Shown: one piece after another, positions 9,801 to 18,342 of the stretch
Position numbering within the stretch: the first letter of the stretch is position 1
Layout of the letters: the number at the start of each line of letters is the position of its first letter
Program-made: the position numbers and the translations under genes
NCBI RefSeq assembly: GCF_011089895.1
Contig: NZ_JAANAT010000001.1
Coordinates: forward strand, 248,001 to 312,000
DNA: 64,000 bases
From: Mucilaginibacter inviolabilis
GTDB taxonomy: Bacteria > Bacteroidota > Bacteroidia > Sphingobacteriales > Sphingobacteriaceae
Reading direction: 5' to 3'
The notes under the pieces: generated by a model
What the model was told of the DNA's origin: nothing
Databases searched by the model: none
Seen by the model: the letters and a program-made list of their open reading frames with translations, nothing else

Positions 9801-10212
9801 ACTGGTTAGCGGAACCCCCAAATTTGCCAACGGACAGATCACTAATATGAGTGAATTGACTTTTGCACCCAACGATGTACCTACATCTGTTCAAAGCTAT
9901 ATTTCAAGTGGTATAAGCAGCAATTTTGATGAATACTATATGATTAGCCGTACCTACGCCAAGTTGCGCGAAGTTACCTTAGGTTATAATTTACCGGCTA
10001 AATGGTTGCGTGGATCATTCGTGAAAAAGGCATCATTTGCTTTAGTAGGCAGAAACCTGTTATACTTTGCTGCGCGTAAAGATATAGACCTTGATCAATA
10101 TGCTGCCGGTTATAACGCGTCTGACAGAACATTGGTGGGTGGTGCCGGCAGTGTGGATCTTCAAAGCCAGACAGCCCGTCGTTTCGGATTCAACATTAAT
10201 GCAAGCTTCTAA
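6892..10212 (+). CDS. SusC/RagA-family TonB-linked outer-membrane protein
   Basis: From the ATG at 6892 the product is 1106 residues, starting with a clean signal peptide (MKQSLLKISK...NLQAQ). An in-frame ATG at 6868 would add eight residues and is less likely. Domains in order are a carboxypeptidase-regulatory-like beta sandwich (about 29-115), the TEVVVTALG segment linking to the plug, the plug domain (about 125-230, with VLRGSKDILYVVDGVPV and NAAALYGFRGINGAIIITTKKG), and a 22-strand beta barrel ending in FNINASF. It imports a ligand bound by its SusD partner using TonB energy. The SusD gene follows 28 nt later. The ligand is not known from sequence. Confidence 0.95.
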   Translation: MKQSLLKISKWLLSIAVCIFTYSNLQAQTLTIRGIVLDDSNQPLPGVSVGIKDTKQGTATSEGGRFTISVSKGQILVFRTVGFATQEVVIGNETNISVSLKADTRSLTEVVVTALGVKKEIQRLGYSTTQIKGSDMTTARDANPLNSLAGKVAGLNIGASAEFFGAPTVVLRGSKDILYVVDGVPVNSDTYNFSADDIDTYNVLKGPNAAALYGFRGINGAIIITTKKGTKDKKGWSIDFNSTNELEKGFIVLPQAQVEYGRGTNYVYNYGNQLYDYNQRLPEWGPRFEGQPIQQYDSPYNPVTNVRTPTPWLARGANNFENFVQTGVTSTNNLALAASGSNYDIRMSYTHTYAGGLFPNTKLNLDNFNISAAYDVTPKLRVEGNVNTNIQYSPNIPDVSYGPNSYSYMFKVYGSADYDINDLKDIYKGPQGVPNLVQYAQEYGRLNSPWFMAEKWLRGRNKTDVYGSLKATYKFTDDLSLSLRTQLDTYNELNTEQVPASTNLNQYTTWWYAGWYGDYRQDQRKSLENNTDLNLTYSKSLKGWNIGGLLGASERSFTYNSFWGSTKDLSIPNVYNLNNSINQGFNYNFDSKMQVYSGYYSFDVGYKNYINLNTTGRVDKLSTLPSGHDTYFYPSVSLSTVVSDYVTLPQAISFFKVRASFADVKGGLTATTIGSAYQAVTGISTTTLLGYGTELITPYNGPTYQNSSPISPSTFYNSTPSVTLSNTIANSAIKPYDVKSYEGGIDLKFLQNRLGLDATAFYTTNGPNIFQLPVAPSTTFTSQIVNGVTTVKKGFEIQLNGSPLRSASGLNWDVNVNYSTYKETLKSIYGNESLLQNGHVYKVGERLDAIYGTKFVRDGNGNIVNSGGLPLGAGGGVAQNGLLGYANPDFSFGITNRFSYKNVTFSFQFDGRIGGKIYDRTYYQSNNGGTSIESASGAYGVARLADWNAVKATGKLGNNGAGSYIGQGVKLVSGTPKFANGQITNMSELTFAPNDVPTSVQSYISSGISSNFDEYYMISRTYAKLREVTLGYNLPAKWLRGSFVKKASFALVGRNLLYFAARKDIDLDQYAAGYNASDRTLVGGAGSVDLQSQTARRFGFNINASF

Positions 10213-10240
10213 TCAATTCATTAGATAAAAAGATATTTTT

Positions 10241-11893
10241 ATGAAAATAAGATCAATAATTGCCACAGCCTTAGTTTTATTAACCGGCCTGGCGTCTTTT
10301 ACCGGTTGCCAGAAAGGCGATCTGGTTAATAACCCAAACGTAGCGAATGCAGGATCATTAACTCCTCTGCCTTTATTATTAAATCACCTTACCGCAACTC
10401 TGATCAAATCAAGCGAATTTCCTTTTGCCGATGCTAATAAATATGATCAGTACGATATAGCGAACTATGCTTACTACCGCGGAACCAATAATTATAGCAC
10501 AGGTTTTACTAATACAATTGACAGCTATGATATTTTTAAGTACGCTCTTGCTTTACAACAACAGTCAATTACCCAGCTAAATAGTAAAACAAACGTGTAT
10601 TATGCTATCGGCCAGTTTTTTGAAGCTTACGCGGGAATCTGGTTAACTCAAAGGGTAGGTGATATCCCGTTTTCAAGTGTAAACGGCAGTACTACTAATT
10701 TAACACCTAAGTATGATACCCAACACGATGTCTACAAAGCCTGTTTATTATTGCTTGATAGCGCTAATAATACGATCAATAATTTATATTCGTCGCCAAA
10801 CCCTACTTATAAGTTAACACCATCAGCGTTGTTGAGCCCAACCGGAGATATTTTTGGGTTAACAAATCAACAATGGCAAAAGGTAATCAATACGTATAAA
10901 CTAAGGGTTTTAATCAGCTTAAGCAAACGTGCTGTTGATAATGCAGATTTGAATGTTATCCCCCAATTTACAACGATTATCAATAACCCGGCCCAATATC
11001 CTATTATGACCGGCAACGTAGATAACCTGGTTTATAAGTTTAACACGGCATCAAACCCGTACTCATTATTTACATTAGGCTTTAACCCGTATAACAACTT
11101 TGCCAACGTAGGATCTACCTATCTTAACATTACTACGGCAACAAAAGATCCGAGAACATTTGTTGTAGCATCTCCGGCTCCTGCGCAAATTACAGCCGGT
11201 AAATCTTTAAGCGATTTTACTGCCTATGTTGGTGCTGATCCTGATTTAGCACAGTCTGATCTTTTAGCAAGAGCATCCGCAGGTCCTGATAATACCAATA
11301 ATGCCTATTCCTTTTCAAATTTTAATCGTTACTATGTAGATAAATCTGGTGCAACCCAGGAGCCATTTGTATTTATCGGCTATCCTGAAATGTGCTTTAG
11401 CATTGCAGAGGCCATAAACCGCGGATGGATCAGTGGAGCCTCGGCTACCTGGTATACTAATGGTATTAATGCATCACTTGCTTTATACGGCATAACTGAT
11501 GGCAAGGCACTAACTATCAATTATCCTGTAAAAGTGGGTACTAATGCCCAGGGAAATGTTTGGGGTACAGTTACCGCCGATGTTGCCACTTTTTTAACTA
11601 CCGTAAAATATAAAGGTGATAATGCCGATGGCCTTGCACAAATATTGACGCAAAAATATGTTGCCTTAAATAACAACTCCGGATGGGAAGGTTATTATAA
11701 TTATCGCCGAACCGGGATCCCTGCTTTTGCACAGGGTGGGGTAGGTATAGGAACACCTAATAATTTAATTCCACGCAGGTTTTTATATCCTCAAAATGAG
11801 GTTACTTACAATGCAGCTAACAACCAGGCTGCCGTTTCATCGCAATTTGGCGGTACCGACGATATCAGCAAGGATACCTGGTTAACTAAGTAA
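10241..11893 (+). CDS. SusD/RagB-like outer-membrane lipoprotein
   Basis: The 550-residue product has a lipoprotein signal (LASFTGCQKG, Cys about residue 23). The alpha-helical body is of the SusD_RagB superfamily, in the subgroup shared with the truncated SusD at the left edge; both end with a [R]FLYP/MLYP...NAAN-like segment. It is the surface ligand-binding partner of the SusC encoded immediately upstream. A strong terminator 18 nt after the stop ends this two-gene unit. The absence of glycosidases next to it leaves the substrate open, and it could be a peptide, glycan or other oligomer. Confidence 0.93.
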   Translation: MKIRSIIATALVLLTGLASFTGCQKGDLVNNPNVANAGSLTPLPLLLNHLTATLIKSSEFPFADANKYDQYDIANYAYYRGTNNYSTGFTNTIDSYDIFKYALALQQQSITQLNSKTNVYYAIGQFFEAYAGIWLTQRVGDIPFSSVNGSTTNLTPKYDTQHDVYKACLLLLDSANNTINNLYSSPNPTYKLTPSALLSPTGDIFGLTNQQWQKVINTYKLRVLISLSKRAVDNADLNVIPQFTTIINNPAQYPIMTGNVDNLVYKFNTASNPYSLFTLGFNPYNNFANVGSTYLNITTATKDPRTFVVASPAPAQITAGKSLSDFTAYVGADPDLAQSDLLARASAGPDNTNNAYSFSNFNRYYVDKSGATQEPFVFIGYPEMCFSIAEAINRGWISGASATWYTNGINASLALYGITDGKALTINYPVKVGTNAQGNVWGTVTADVATFLTTVKYKGDNADGLAQILTQKYVALNNNSGWEGYYNYRRTGIPAFAQGGVGIGTPNNLIPRRFLYPQNEVTYNAANNQAAVSSQFGGTDDISKDTWLTK

Positions 11894-11911
11894 AAATAAT
11901 TTTTTAAATGC

Positions 11912-11943
11912 AGCAGGGGAGACGCAAGCTCCCCTGCTTTTTC
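11912..11943 (+). terminator. Rho-independent terminator after the SusC/SusD pair
   Basis: AGCAGGGGAG and CTCCCCTGCT form a perfect 10-bp GC-rich stem with a 7-nt loop, followed by TTTTTC. It sits between the SusD stop (11893) and the start of the phosphatase gene (11957), so the next genes may depend on read-through or their own promoter. Confidence 0.93.
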
Positions 11944-11956
11944 AATTTATATTATC

Positions 11957-12775
11957 ATGAAAAAATATTTTTTATCGATCATCTTCATGGGTGTTTTATC
12001 TGTATCGCAGGCGCAAGTAGCAGATAGTGTTAAAAGGCATGTCGTTTTACAGGGGGCTTCTAATTTTCGCGATCTGGGCGGATATACTACAGCCGACGGG
12101 CATCATGTAAAATGGGGACAAATATACCGTAGCGCCGATATGAGTAAATTAACAGATGCTGATCTGGCTGTTTTAAAAGAACGGAAGATTACCTATGATG
12201 TTGACCTTAGAGGAACCCAGGAATCGGCACAGGCACCTGATCGTATTAACCCGGGTACAGATTATATCCTAAGTCCAGCAGGCAGCGATAATATGGACTG
12301 GATAAAAACTATAACTAAGCTAAAAGGCAATCAGGGCGACTCTGTGATGAATATGTATTACGGCAATACCCGATTTTTGGCCGAGCGTTATAAAATATTT
12401 TTTGATAAACTGCTTAAACTGCCAAATGATAATAGCCTGGTATTTCATTGCACCGCAGGTAAAGATCGTACGGGTATAGGAGCAGCCCTGTTGTTATACA
12501 GTTTGGGTGTGCCTTATGACACGATAGTAGATGATTATCTGGCCTCGAATTACTATCGCCGTGCTGATAACGTTAAAATGGTAAATCAGATGGTAAAATA
12601 CGCGCATATTGATGAAGAGGTAGCTAAAAATATGGCAGGTGTAAAAAAAGAATTCCTGGATACCACTTTTAAGGCTATAACCAGTCAATATGGCTCTGTT
12701 GATAATTTCTTAAAAACGCAAATTGGCCTTGATGATCAAAAGATAGGATTACTAAAAAAGAAATTTTTAGAATAA
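11957..12775 (+). CDS. Secreted tyrosine/serine phosphatase-like protein
   Basis: The 272-residue protein has a Sec signal peptide ending SQAQ (1-20). It belongs to the Y_phosphatase3 type of protein tyrosine/serine phosphatase: the P-loop HCTAGKDRTG has nucleophile Cys165 and phosphate-binding Arg171, preceded by NFRDLGGY and GQIYRSADMSKLT. Members act on phosphotyrosine, phosphoserine or phosphoinositides; the substrate of this exported enzyme is unknown. It is 64 nt after the SusD gene but separated from it by a terminator, and 20 nt before an amidohydrolase gene, so those two probably share a transcript. Confidence 0.9.
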   Translation: MKKYFLSIIFMGVLSVSQAQVADSVKRHVVLQGASNFRDLGGYTTADGHHVKWGQIYRSADMSKLTDADLAVLKERKITYDVDLRGTQESAQAPDRINPGTDYILSPAGSDNMDWIKTITKLKGNQGDSVMNMYYGNTRFLAERYKIFFDKLLKLPNDNSLVFHCTAGKDRTGIGAALLLYSLGVPYDTIVDDYLASNYYRRADNVKMVNQMVKYAHIDEEVAKNMAGVKKEFLDTTFKAITSQYGSVDNFLKTQIGLDDQKIGLLKKKFLE

Positions 12776-12794
12776 GCAAACTGGTTTAACCAAT

Positions 12795-14474
12795 ATGAAT
12801 ATAAGAAATATAACAACCTGTTTTTTGCTGCTATCATCGGCTGTTACCGGGCTTAAAGCACAACAAGCTGATCTGGTATTACTAAACGGAAAGGTTATCA
12901 CACTGCAGCACAAAGGCGACCGCTCACAAGCTGTCGCTATTAAGGGCGGTAATATAATAGCCGTTGGTACCAATGCCGCTATAAAAAAATATATTGGCAC
13001 GCATACACAAACTGTGCAGCTGAATGGCCAAACAGTTATACCCGGATTTAATGATGTGCACCAGCATCCGGCGCCCGTTTACGCATTTGAAGAACCTTAT
13101 GCTACACTGGAGCTTGATACGGTTAGCTCTATGAAAAACCTGATCAGTTTGCTTAAGAGGAAGGCTGCTATTACGCCAAAAGGAATGCTGATACGCGGTG
13201 TGGGGTATAATGAAACTCAATTAGGCGGTCAACCCATCAGAGATAGTTTGGATAAAGCTTCAACAGAACATCCTATCATTATAAGCCATGTAAGCGGTCA
13301 TCTTTCGGCTGCTAATTCCTTTTTGATGAATATCAATGGTATAGATGAAAGCACCAAAGACCCTGCCGGTGGAGCTTTTGAACGATATAAAGGTTCTGAT
13401 AAACCTGATGGTATTTGCAAAGAAGCAGCAGCAGGGTATTTGCACCATTCCAAAAATATTCAATATCCACCTCAGCCAACTCCCGAACAGGAAATGGCCG
13501 GTTACCGTTTATATTTTAACAAAGTACTTGCCAGTGGCTTAACCAGTATTGGTGATGCATGGACTACACCCGAAAAGGTGGGTGTTTACCGTAAGCTTGT
13601 AGCCGAGGGTTTCCCGATGCGTTTTAACCTGATTATAGGGTTTGATTACCTGGATCAGGTATTGAGCGGCAAAATACCACAGATGAATACCGACTATTTG
13701 CGGATATCAACCATCAAGGTTTTTCATGGCAATTCCTTAAGTGGCAAAACCTGCTGGCTATATCAGCCTTATGATATGATAAACCCGATTACCGGAAAAA
13801 AAGATTATTATGGTATACCACCCGCCCGTAGTCAGGCTGGTTTGGATAGTTTGTTTTTTACGATCCACCATGCCGGCTGGCAGATAGCTTGTCACTCCAA
13901 TGGCGACAGGGAGATAGATATGGTAATCTCCGCGATTGAAAATGCGCAGAAGATTGATCCGCGCCCCGATCCGCGCCACCGGATAGAACATTGCAGCCTT
14001 ACCAACCAGGGTATACTTGACCATATTAAAAAAGATGGCATCATACCTGTTTTCCATTGTTATATGTATGAGCTTGGCGAAAAAATGCAGGTTTATGGCC
14101 CTGAACGAATAAGTATGCTGCACCCTACTAAAACAGCAATGGATATGGGAATTATTTATGCTTTGCATTCAGATGCACCAATATCTCCTTATCCGGCCAT
14201 GATACGGCTTGGAAGCGCTGTTACCCGCAAAACAAAAGAAGGGGTTGTTATTGGTGCTAATCAACGTATTGATGCGGAAGACGCCATCAAAGCATACACT
14301 TATGGTGGTGCTTATACTACTTTTGAGGAAAACAAAAAGGGAAAAATACAGAGCGGGCAATTTGCTGATCTGGTAGTGCTTGACGCCGATCCTACAGCTA
14401 TAAATCCGGATAAAATTCGTGATATTAAAGTAAATATGACTTTGGTTGGAGGTAAGATCGTTTACAAACGCTAA
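12795..14474 (+). CDS. Secreted amidohydrolase, YtcJ-like (Amidohydro_3)
   Basis: The 559-residue protein has a signal peptide ending LKAQ (about residue 23). Its N-terminal beta sandwich (ADLVLLNGKVITL, IKGGNIIAVG) is followed by a TIM barrel with His89 and His91 in PGFNDVHQHP, RHRIEHCSL and LHSDAPISPYPAMIRLGSAVTR near the C-terminal barrel strands. The C-terminus returns to the sandwich domain (GKIQSGQFADLVVLDADP). Length and layout match YtcJ/ExeX-like metal-dependent hydrolases of unknown amide or imide substrates. It probably sits in the periplasm together with the phosphatase-like protein encoded before it. Confidence 0.9.
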   Translation: MNIRNITTCFLLLSSAVTGLKAQQADLVLLNGKVITLQHKGDRSQAVAIKGGNIIAVGTNAAIKKYIGTHTQTVQLNGQTVIPGFNDVHQHPAPVYAFEEPYATLELDTVSSMKNLISLLKRKAAITPKGMLIRGVGYNETQLGGQPIRDSLDKASTEHPIIISHVSGHLSAANSFLMNINGIDESTKDPAGGAFERYKGSDKPDGICKEAAAGYLHHSKNIQYPPQPTPEQEMAGYRLYFNKVLASGLTSIGDAWTTPEKVGVYRKLVAEGFPMRFNLIIGFDYLDQVLSGKIPQMNTDYLRISTIKVFHGNSLSGKTCWLYQPYDMINPITGKKDYYGIPPARSQAGLDSLFFTIHHAGWQIACHSNGDREIDMVISAIENAQKIDPRPDPRHRIEHCSLTNQGILDHIKKDGIIPVFHCYMYELGEKMQVYGPERISMLHPTKTAMDMGIIYALHSDAPISPYPAMIRLGSAVTRKTKEGVVIGANQRIDAEDAIKAYTYGGAYTTFEENKKGKIQSGQFADLVVLDADPTAINPDKIRDIKVNMTLVGGKIVYKR

Positions 14475-14539
14475 TCTATTGGTGAATTTAAATAATGACG
14501 GGGTAGATTGCCGGGGCATTCCTAACAAAAAAACAGAAT

Positions 14540-15088
14540 ATGAATTTGAGTCTGGATATTTTAAAAAATAATAACCGGCTTTTTCACATAAGTGAACGAG
14601 CCGGTATAAACGAATTTAAACCCAGGCTTTCCCCTTCATATTTTGCCGGAATAACCGGAGATGTGGTCTTTGCCATAACTGAAAACCTATTACATAATTA
14701 TTTACTTCCTAGGGATTGCCCGAGGGTAACTTATTATGCATCAGAAAAAACAACACCTGCCGATATCGATAAATTTATGGGTAATACAACTGCAGGTCAT
14801 ATGATAATAGTAGAATCGAGCTGGTACGAGGTTATTGCATCCACTACTTTATTTTGTTATGAACTTCCAACCGAAACTTTTTCTTTGATAGATGAATGTG
14901 CAGGTTATTACATATCGTATCAGCCGGTTATTCCTTTAGCAGTAAGGCCGGTAGTAAATATTATTCCAGCCATACTTAGCCGTAACATTGAATTACGTTT
15001 CGCGCCCTCGTTAACCGAAATTGCGAGGGCTGTAAGCTTATCCAGCCTTAATTTCTCGCTTATCAGGATGCGTAATGCCCAACATTAA
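14540..15088 (+). CDS. DUF6886-like protein of unknown function
   Basis: The 182-residue protein has no signal peptide or membrane segment. LFHISE near the N-terminus, NYLLPRDCPRVTYYA, ESSWYEVI, CYELPTETFSLIDECAGYYIS and the ending SLNFSLIRMRNAQ match, from memory, the conserved blocks of the DUF6886 family found in many bacteria. No catalytic role is established. It stands alone between the amidohydrolase (65 nt away) and the phosphonate island (162 nt), and nothing in its context gives a function. Confidence 0.7.
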   Translation: MNLSLDILKNNNRLFHISERAGINEFKPRLSPSYFAGITGDVVFAITENLLHNYLLPRDCPRVTYYASEKTTPADIDKFMGNTTAGHMIIVESSWYEVIASTTLFCYELPTETFSLIDECAGYYISYQPVIPLAVRPVVNIIPAILSRNIELRFAPSLTEIARAVSLSSLNFSLIRMRNAQH

Positions 15089-15210
15089 CTGTATACAGAA
15101 TAATTTTATAATCTATTTTCTGCGCGCTGTCCGGGTAGCTTTTTAAGTAATAATAAAAATTAAAAATTTGTTAACACAAATATAATACGCAGTAAGTGAA
15201 CAAATATTAA

Positions 15211-15237
15211 ACATTGTTTAGTTTTGGTAAACAGTGT
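15211..15237. promoter_or_regulatory. Operator-like inverted repeat before the phosphonate plus operon
   Basis: ACATTGTTTA and TAAACAGTGT are 10-nt arms with one mismatch around a 7-nt spacer, ending 13 nt before the DUF5690 start at 15251. The half-site ACTGTTTAC (minus strand 15227-15235) recurs upstream of the divergent phosphonate minus operon at 22733-22741. The two sites would fit a shared regulator, but none is encoded in the island. Confidence 0.45.
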
Positions 15238-15250
15238 TTGTATCGTTTAA

Positions 15251-16558
15251 ATGCAATTTCAACCTAACTCCAAACGTCTGCAAAAAGTGTTTGCAAATCC
15301 CGCCTGGTCATTGATCGCGGCATTTGGTACCTATTTTTGTATGTATGGATACCGAAAACCTTATACGGCGGCAGCTTTTGCCGATGTTGGTTTATGGGGC
15401 TTAAGTTATAAGTTCGGAATGATCATTGCCCAAACGATAGGCTATGTGTTGGCGAAATGGATAGGTATCAAATTCGTTTCGGAAATTAAGCCAGAAAAAC
15501 GCATCGGAGCAATCCTTACGCTGATTGGATTTGCAGAGGTTATGCTGCTGTTTTTTGCTATGATACCACGTCCCTGGAATTTGGCATGTATGTTATTGAA
15601 TGGTCTTCCACTAGGGGTAATATTTGGTTTGGTACTGAGCTTTTTAGAAGGGCGCAAGCAAACAGAGTTTCTGATTGCCGGGCTTTGTGCAAGTTTTATT
15701 TTGTCAGATGGCGTATCCAAGTCGGTAGGAGCCTTGTTATTAACGGTTGGTGTTGGTGAAAACTGGATGCCGTTTGTTGCTGGTCTGGTATTTTTGTTGC
15801 CCCTGCTATTGTTTATCACTATGCTGGCCTGTGTGCCACGACCAACTATTGCCGATGTTAACACCCGTTCGGCAAGGGACCCAATGACGGCTACCGATCG
15901 TTGGTACTTTTTTAATAAATACGCGCCAGGTTTAATAGCCATTGTAGCTATTTATCTGTTTGTTACTTTGTTGCGTAGTGTAAGAGCAGATTTTGCCGTT
16001 GAGCTATGGGAAGGTTTGGGTTATCATCAAACGCCTGCCTTGTTTACCCAATCGGAGCTGTTTGTTTTATTAGGTGTTATCGTTATTACTGGTTTTGCTG
16101 TTTTAATCCCCGATCATTACAAAGCCTTCCAGTTTTCCTTACTTACCAGTTTAACAGGCTTTGTGGTTTTGCTTGCCTCTGTATTAGGTTTACAGAGCGG
16201 ACTTGGTAAATTCCCTTTCATTGTACTGATTGGTCTTGGTGTTTATATGCCCTATGTAGCAGTTCATGCTGTTGTATTTGAACGCCTTATTGCTATCACC
16301 AGGGAGCGGGCAAATGTTGGATTTTTAATGTACATAGTCGATTCTGTTGGCTATACAGGTTACATTGGTTTGATGTTCCTGAGATACCTGGTACCTTCTA
16401 ATTATTCCATATTATCTATCTTTTTAAAGATCTGCGTTTATCTTGGAATAGCTGGTGTGCTGATCATTACATTTTGTTACTTATATTTTAAAACCAAACT
16501 AAAAACAAATGAAGAACGAGTTAACCAGCTTTCCATCGGGCAAAGCAGCAATATTTAA
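15251..16558 (+). CDS. DUF5690-family MFS-like permease, copy 1 (putative organophosphonate transporter)
   Basis: The 435-residue protein has about 12 hydrophobic segments. The first helix carries YGYRKPY with Arg35, and the seventh carries TLLRSVRADF with Arg242. These resemble the phosphate-binding Arg45 (YxxRKxF) and Arg269 (YLLRYG) of the GlpT/UhpT organophosphate:phosphate antiporters, and GYVLAKWIGIKFVSE resembles the SKFI segment after GlpT helix 2. It is paralogous to the protein at 18343. Genes that follow encode a phosphonate-associated alcohol dehydrogenase and a phosphonatase-like hydrolase, so uptake of a phosphonate or phosphate-bearing compound is likely. Family assignment is firm; substrate is inference. 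Confidence 0.85.
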   Translation: MQFQPNSKRLQKVFANPAWSLIAAFGTYFCMYGYRKPYTAAAFADVGLWGLSYKFGMIIAQTIGYVLAKWIGIKFVSEIKPEKRIGAILTLIGFAEVMLLFFAMIPRPWNLACMLLNGLPLGVIFGLVLSFLEGRKQTEFLIAGLCASFILSDGVSKSVGALLLTVGVGENWMPFVAGLVFLLPLLLFITMLACVPRPTIADVNTRSARDPMTATDRWYFFNKYAPGLIAIVAIYLFVTLLRSVRADFAVELWEGLGYHQTPALFTQSELFVLLGVIVITGFAVLIPDHYKAFQFSLLTSLTGFVVLLASVLGLQSGLGKFPFIVLIGLGVYMPYVAVHAVVFERLIAITRERANVGFLMYIVDSVGYTGYIGLMFLRYLVPSNYSILSIFLKICVYLGIAGVLIITFCYLYFKTKLKTNEERVNQLSIGQSSNI

Positions 16559-17603
16559 CGGTACCGGTATCCCGTTTGAATTTATTGAAAAGGATGTGCC
16601 TCAGCTTAAAGATGGTGAAATCCTGGTTAAAAATCTGTATACAACGCTGTGTGGCAGTGATATTCATACCTATTGCGGACACAGAATTGAACCGGCACAG
16701 GTAGTTTTAGGACATGAAATTGTAGGCGAAATATTGAGCATGAGTGAGGCCGATATTGTTAATGATTTCAGAGGTGAACCCATAAAAGTAGGCGACAGGA
16801 TAACATGGTCTATTTTTGCTGTGCCTGCAGGTATAGAAGCACCAAGGCCCGATATGCCTCAAAAAAGTGATCATTTGTACAAATATGGGCATACACTCGC
16901 TTCAGAAAATAATATATTCAGTGGCGGACTGGCTGATTATTGTGTACTGCAGCCTAACACTGCTTTTATTAAAATTTCTTCTTCTGTACCTGTTAAAGTA
17001 GCGGCAACTATAAGTTGTGCGCACTCAACAGTTATGGGTGCATTGCGTGTAGCGGAACAAATTGAAAACAAAAGAGTGATTGTTTTTGGTGCTGGCTTAC
17101 TTGGGCTGTCATGCGTAGCTATGTGTAAAGAAGCAGGAGCTCAATGGATCGGTTTAATTGACAATGATCAAGCCCGGTTGCAATGGGGAAGTAAATTTGG
17201 CGCGGATGAGGCTTATCTCTCCATAACTGAAGACCACGCCGGCGATTTACCCTGGCCGGAAGCTGATGTGGTTTTTGACATGACCGGAAATCCCGGAGCA
17301 ATGAAAATAGGTATTGATTCCTTAGCGCTTGGAGGATGTGCGGTTTGGATTGGTGCTGTTTTTCCGGCAAAGCCGGTGCAGGTTGATGCACAAAAAATAG
17401 TTCGTAAACTATTGCAGATCCGTGGCTTGCATAATTATAATTATGATGATTTTGTAAATGCTACCAGGTTTATCGAAGATAATTACTCGAAATATCCTTT
17501 TGAAGATTTGATAGAAAAAGAATATTCACTGAATGATATTGAAGCAGCTTTCAAATATGCCAGTGAAAGCAAACCGGTAAGGGTGGGTATTAAAATAAGT
17601 TAA
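16509..17603 (+). CDS. Zinc-type alcohol dehydrogenase, phosphonate-catabolism-associated (HpnZ-like)
   Basis: The 364-residue protein is a medium-chain dehydrogenase. The catalytic-zinc region is seen as TLCGSDIHTYCGHRIEPAQV then LGHEIVGEI, and the NAD(P)-binding Rossmann region as VIVFGAGLLGLSCVAMCKEAGA. Overall pattern matches the group named as putative phosphonate-catabolism-associated alcohol dehydrogenases. The gene overlaps the end of the DUF5690 gene by 50 nt in another frame; the fold starts about residue 11 (GKAAIFNGTG), so no later start is possible and the overlap is real. It may oxidise or reduce a hydroxy- or aldehyde-phosphonate; the exact substrate is unknown. Confidence 0.9.
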   Translation: MKNELTSFPSGKAAIFNGTGIPFEFIEKDVPQLKDGEILVKNLYTTLCGSDIHTYCGHRIEPAQVVLGHEIVGEILSMSEADIVNDFRGEPIKVGDRITWSIFAVPAGIEAPRPDMPQKSDHLYKYGHTLASENNIFSGGLADYCVLQPNTAFIKISSSVPVKVAATISCAHSTVMGALRVAEQIENKRVIVFGAGLLGLSCVAMCKEAGAQWIGLIDNDQARLQWGSKFGADEAYLSITEDHAGDLPWPEADVVFDMTGNPGAMKIGIDSLALGGCAVWIGAVFPAKPVQVDAQKIVRKLLQIRGLHNYNYDDFVNATRFIEDNYSKYPFEDLIEKEYSLNDIEAAFKYASESKPVRVGIKIS

Positions 17604-17645
17604 ATGATCACTATATTTTTTCTTTTCACAATTAATTAGATAACA

Positions 17646-18341
17646 ATGAATAGTACAATTAAAATGGTTGTTTTTGATATGGCCGGTACAGTAGTAAACG
17701 AAGACAATGTTGTTTATAAAACGCTGCAAAAAGCCATAAATGAAGCAGGATATAATTTCACTTTAGATGAAGTATTAGCACAAGGAGCAGGTAAAGAAAA
17801 ATTACAGGCTATCAAAAGCATTTTAAGTGTTTATGCCAAAAATGATGATGAGGCACTTGCCGATAGCATTTTTACAAATTTCATGGCTCAGCTTAAAGAT
17901 GCTTATGCTGAATTGAATGTTTTACCACAGGATAACGCAGCTGAATTGTTTGCGGCCTTAAAAGAAAGGAAAATACTGACAGTATTTAACACTGGCTACA
18001 ATAGAGCAACGGCTCAATCACTTGTTGATAAATTGGGCTGGAAAAAGGGCGTTGAATTTGATAGTCTGGTAACTGCTACAGACGTATCTGAAAACAGGCC
18101 TAATCCTGATATGATATTATTTGCAATGCAGCAGTTTGGAATTACAAACGGTAATGAAGTTGTTAAGGTGGGTGATTCTATTATTGACATTGAAGAAGGC
18201 AGGAATGCAGGCTGTATCTACAGCATTGGTATCACTACCGGTGCACATACATTTGAACAGTTACAATCAGCTAAGCCAGATTATATAATTGGTAACCTTC
18301 TGGAGCTGTTGCCTGTTTTAGATGATCATATATCGAAATAA
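17646..18341 (+). CDS. Phosphonatase-like HAD hydrolase (PhnX-like)
   Basis: The 231-residue protein is a HAD-superfamily hydrolase. Nucleophile Asp11 lies in FDMAGTVV, motif III/IV near KVGDSIIDIEEGRNAG, and the FNTGYNRATAQ segment carries motif II. The cap region has GAGK with Lys50 near the place of the Schiff-base Lys53 of phosphonoacetaldehyde hydrolase (GLLK), but the alignment is by eye. It fits the 'PhnX-like' group found in phosphonate operons. No PhnW aminotransferase gene is nearby, so phosphonoacetaldehyde would have to arise another way, for example through the dehydrogenase at 16509. Its stop is one nucleotide from the stop of the convergent DUF5690 gene. Confidence 0.87.
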   Translation: MNSTIKMVVFDMAGTVVNEDNVVYKTLQKAINEAGYNFTLDEVLAQGAGKEKLQAIKSILSVYAKNDDEALADSIFTNFMAQLKDAYAELNVLPQDNAAELFAALKERKILTVFNTGYNRATAQSLVDKLGWKKGVEFDSLVTATDVSENRPNPDMILFAMQQFGITNGNEVVKVGDSIIDIEEGRNAGCIYSIGITTGAHTFEQLQSAKPDYIIGNLLELLPVLDDHISK

Positions 18342-18342
18342 G

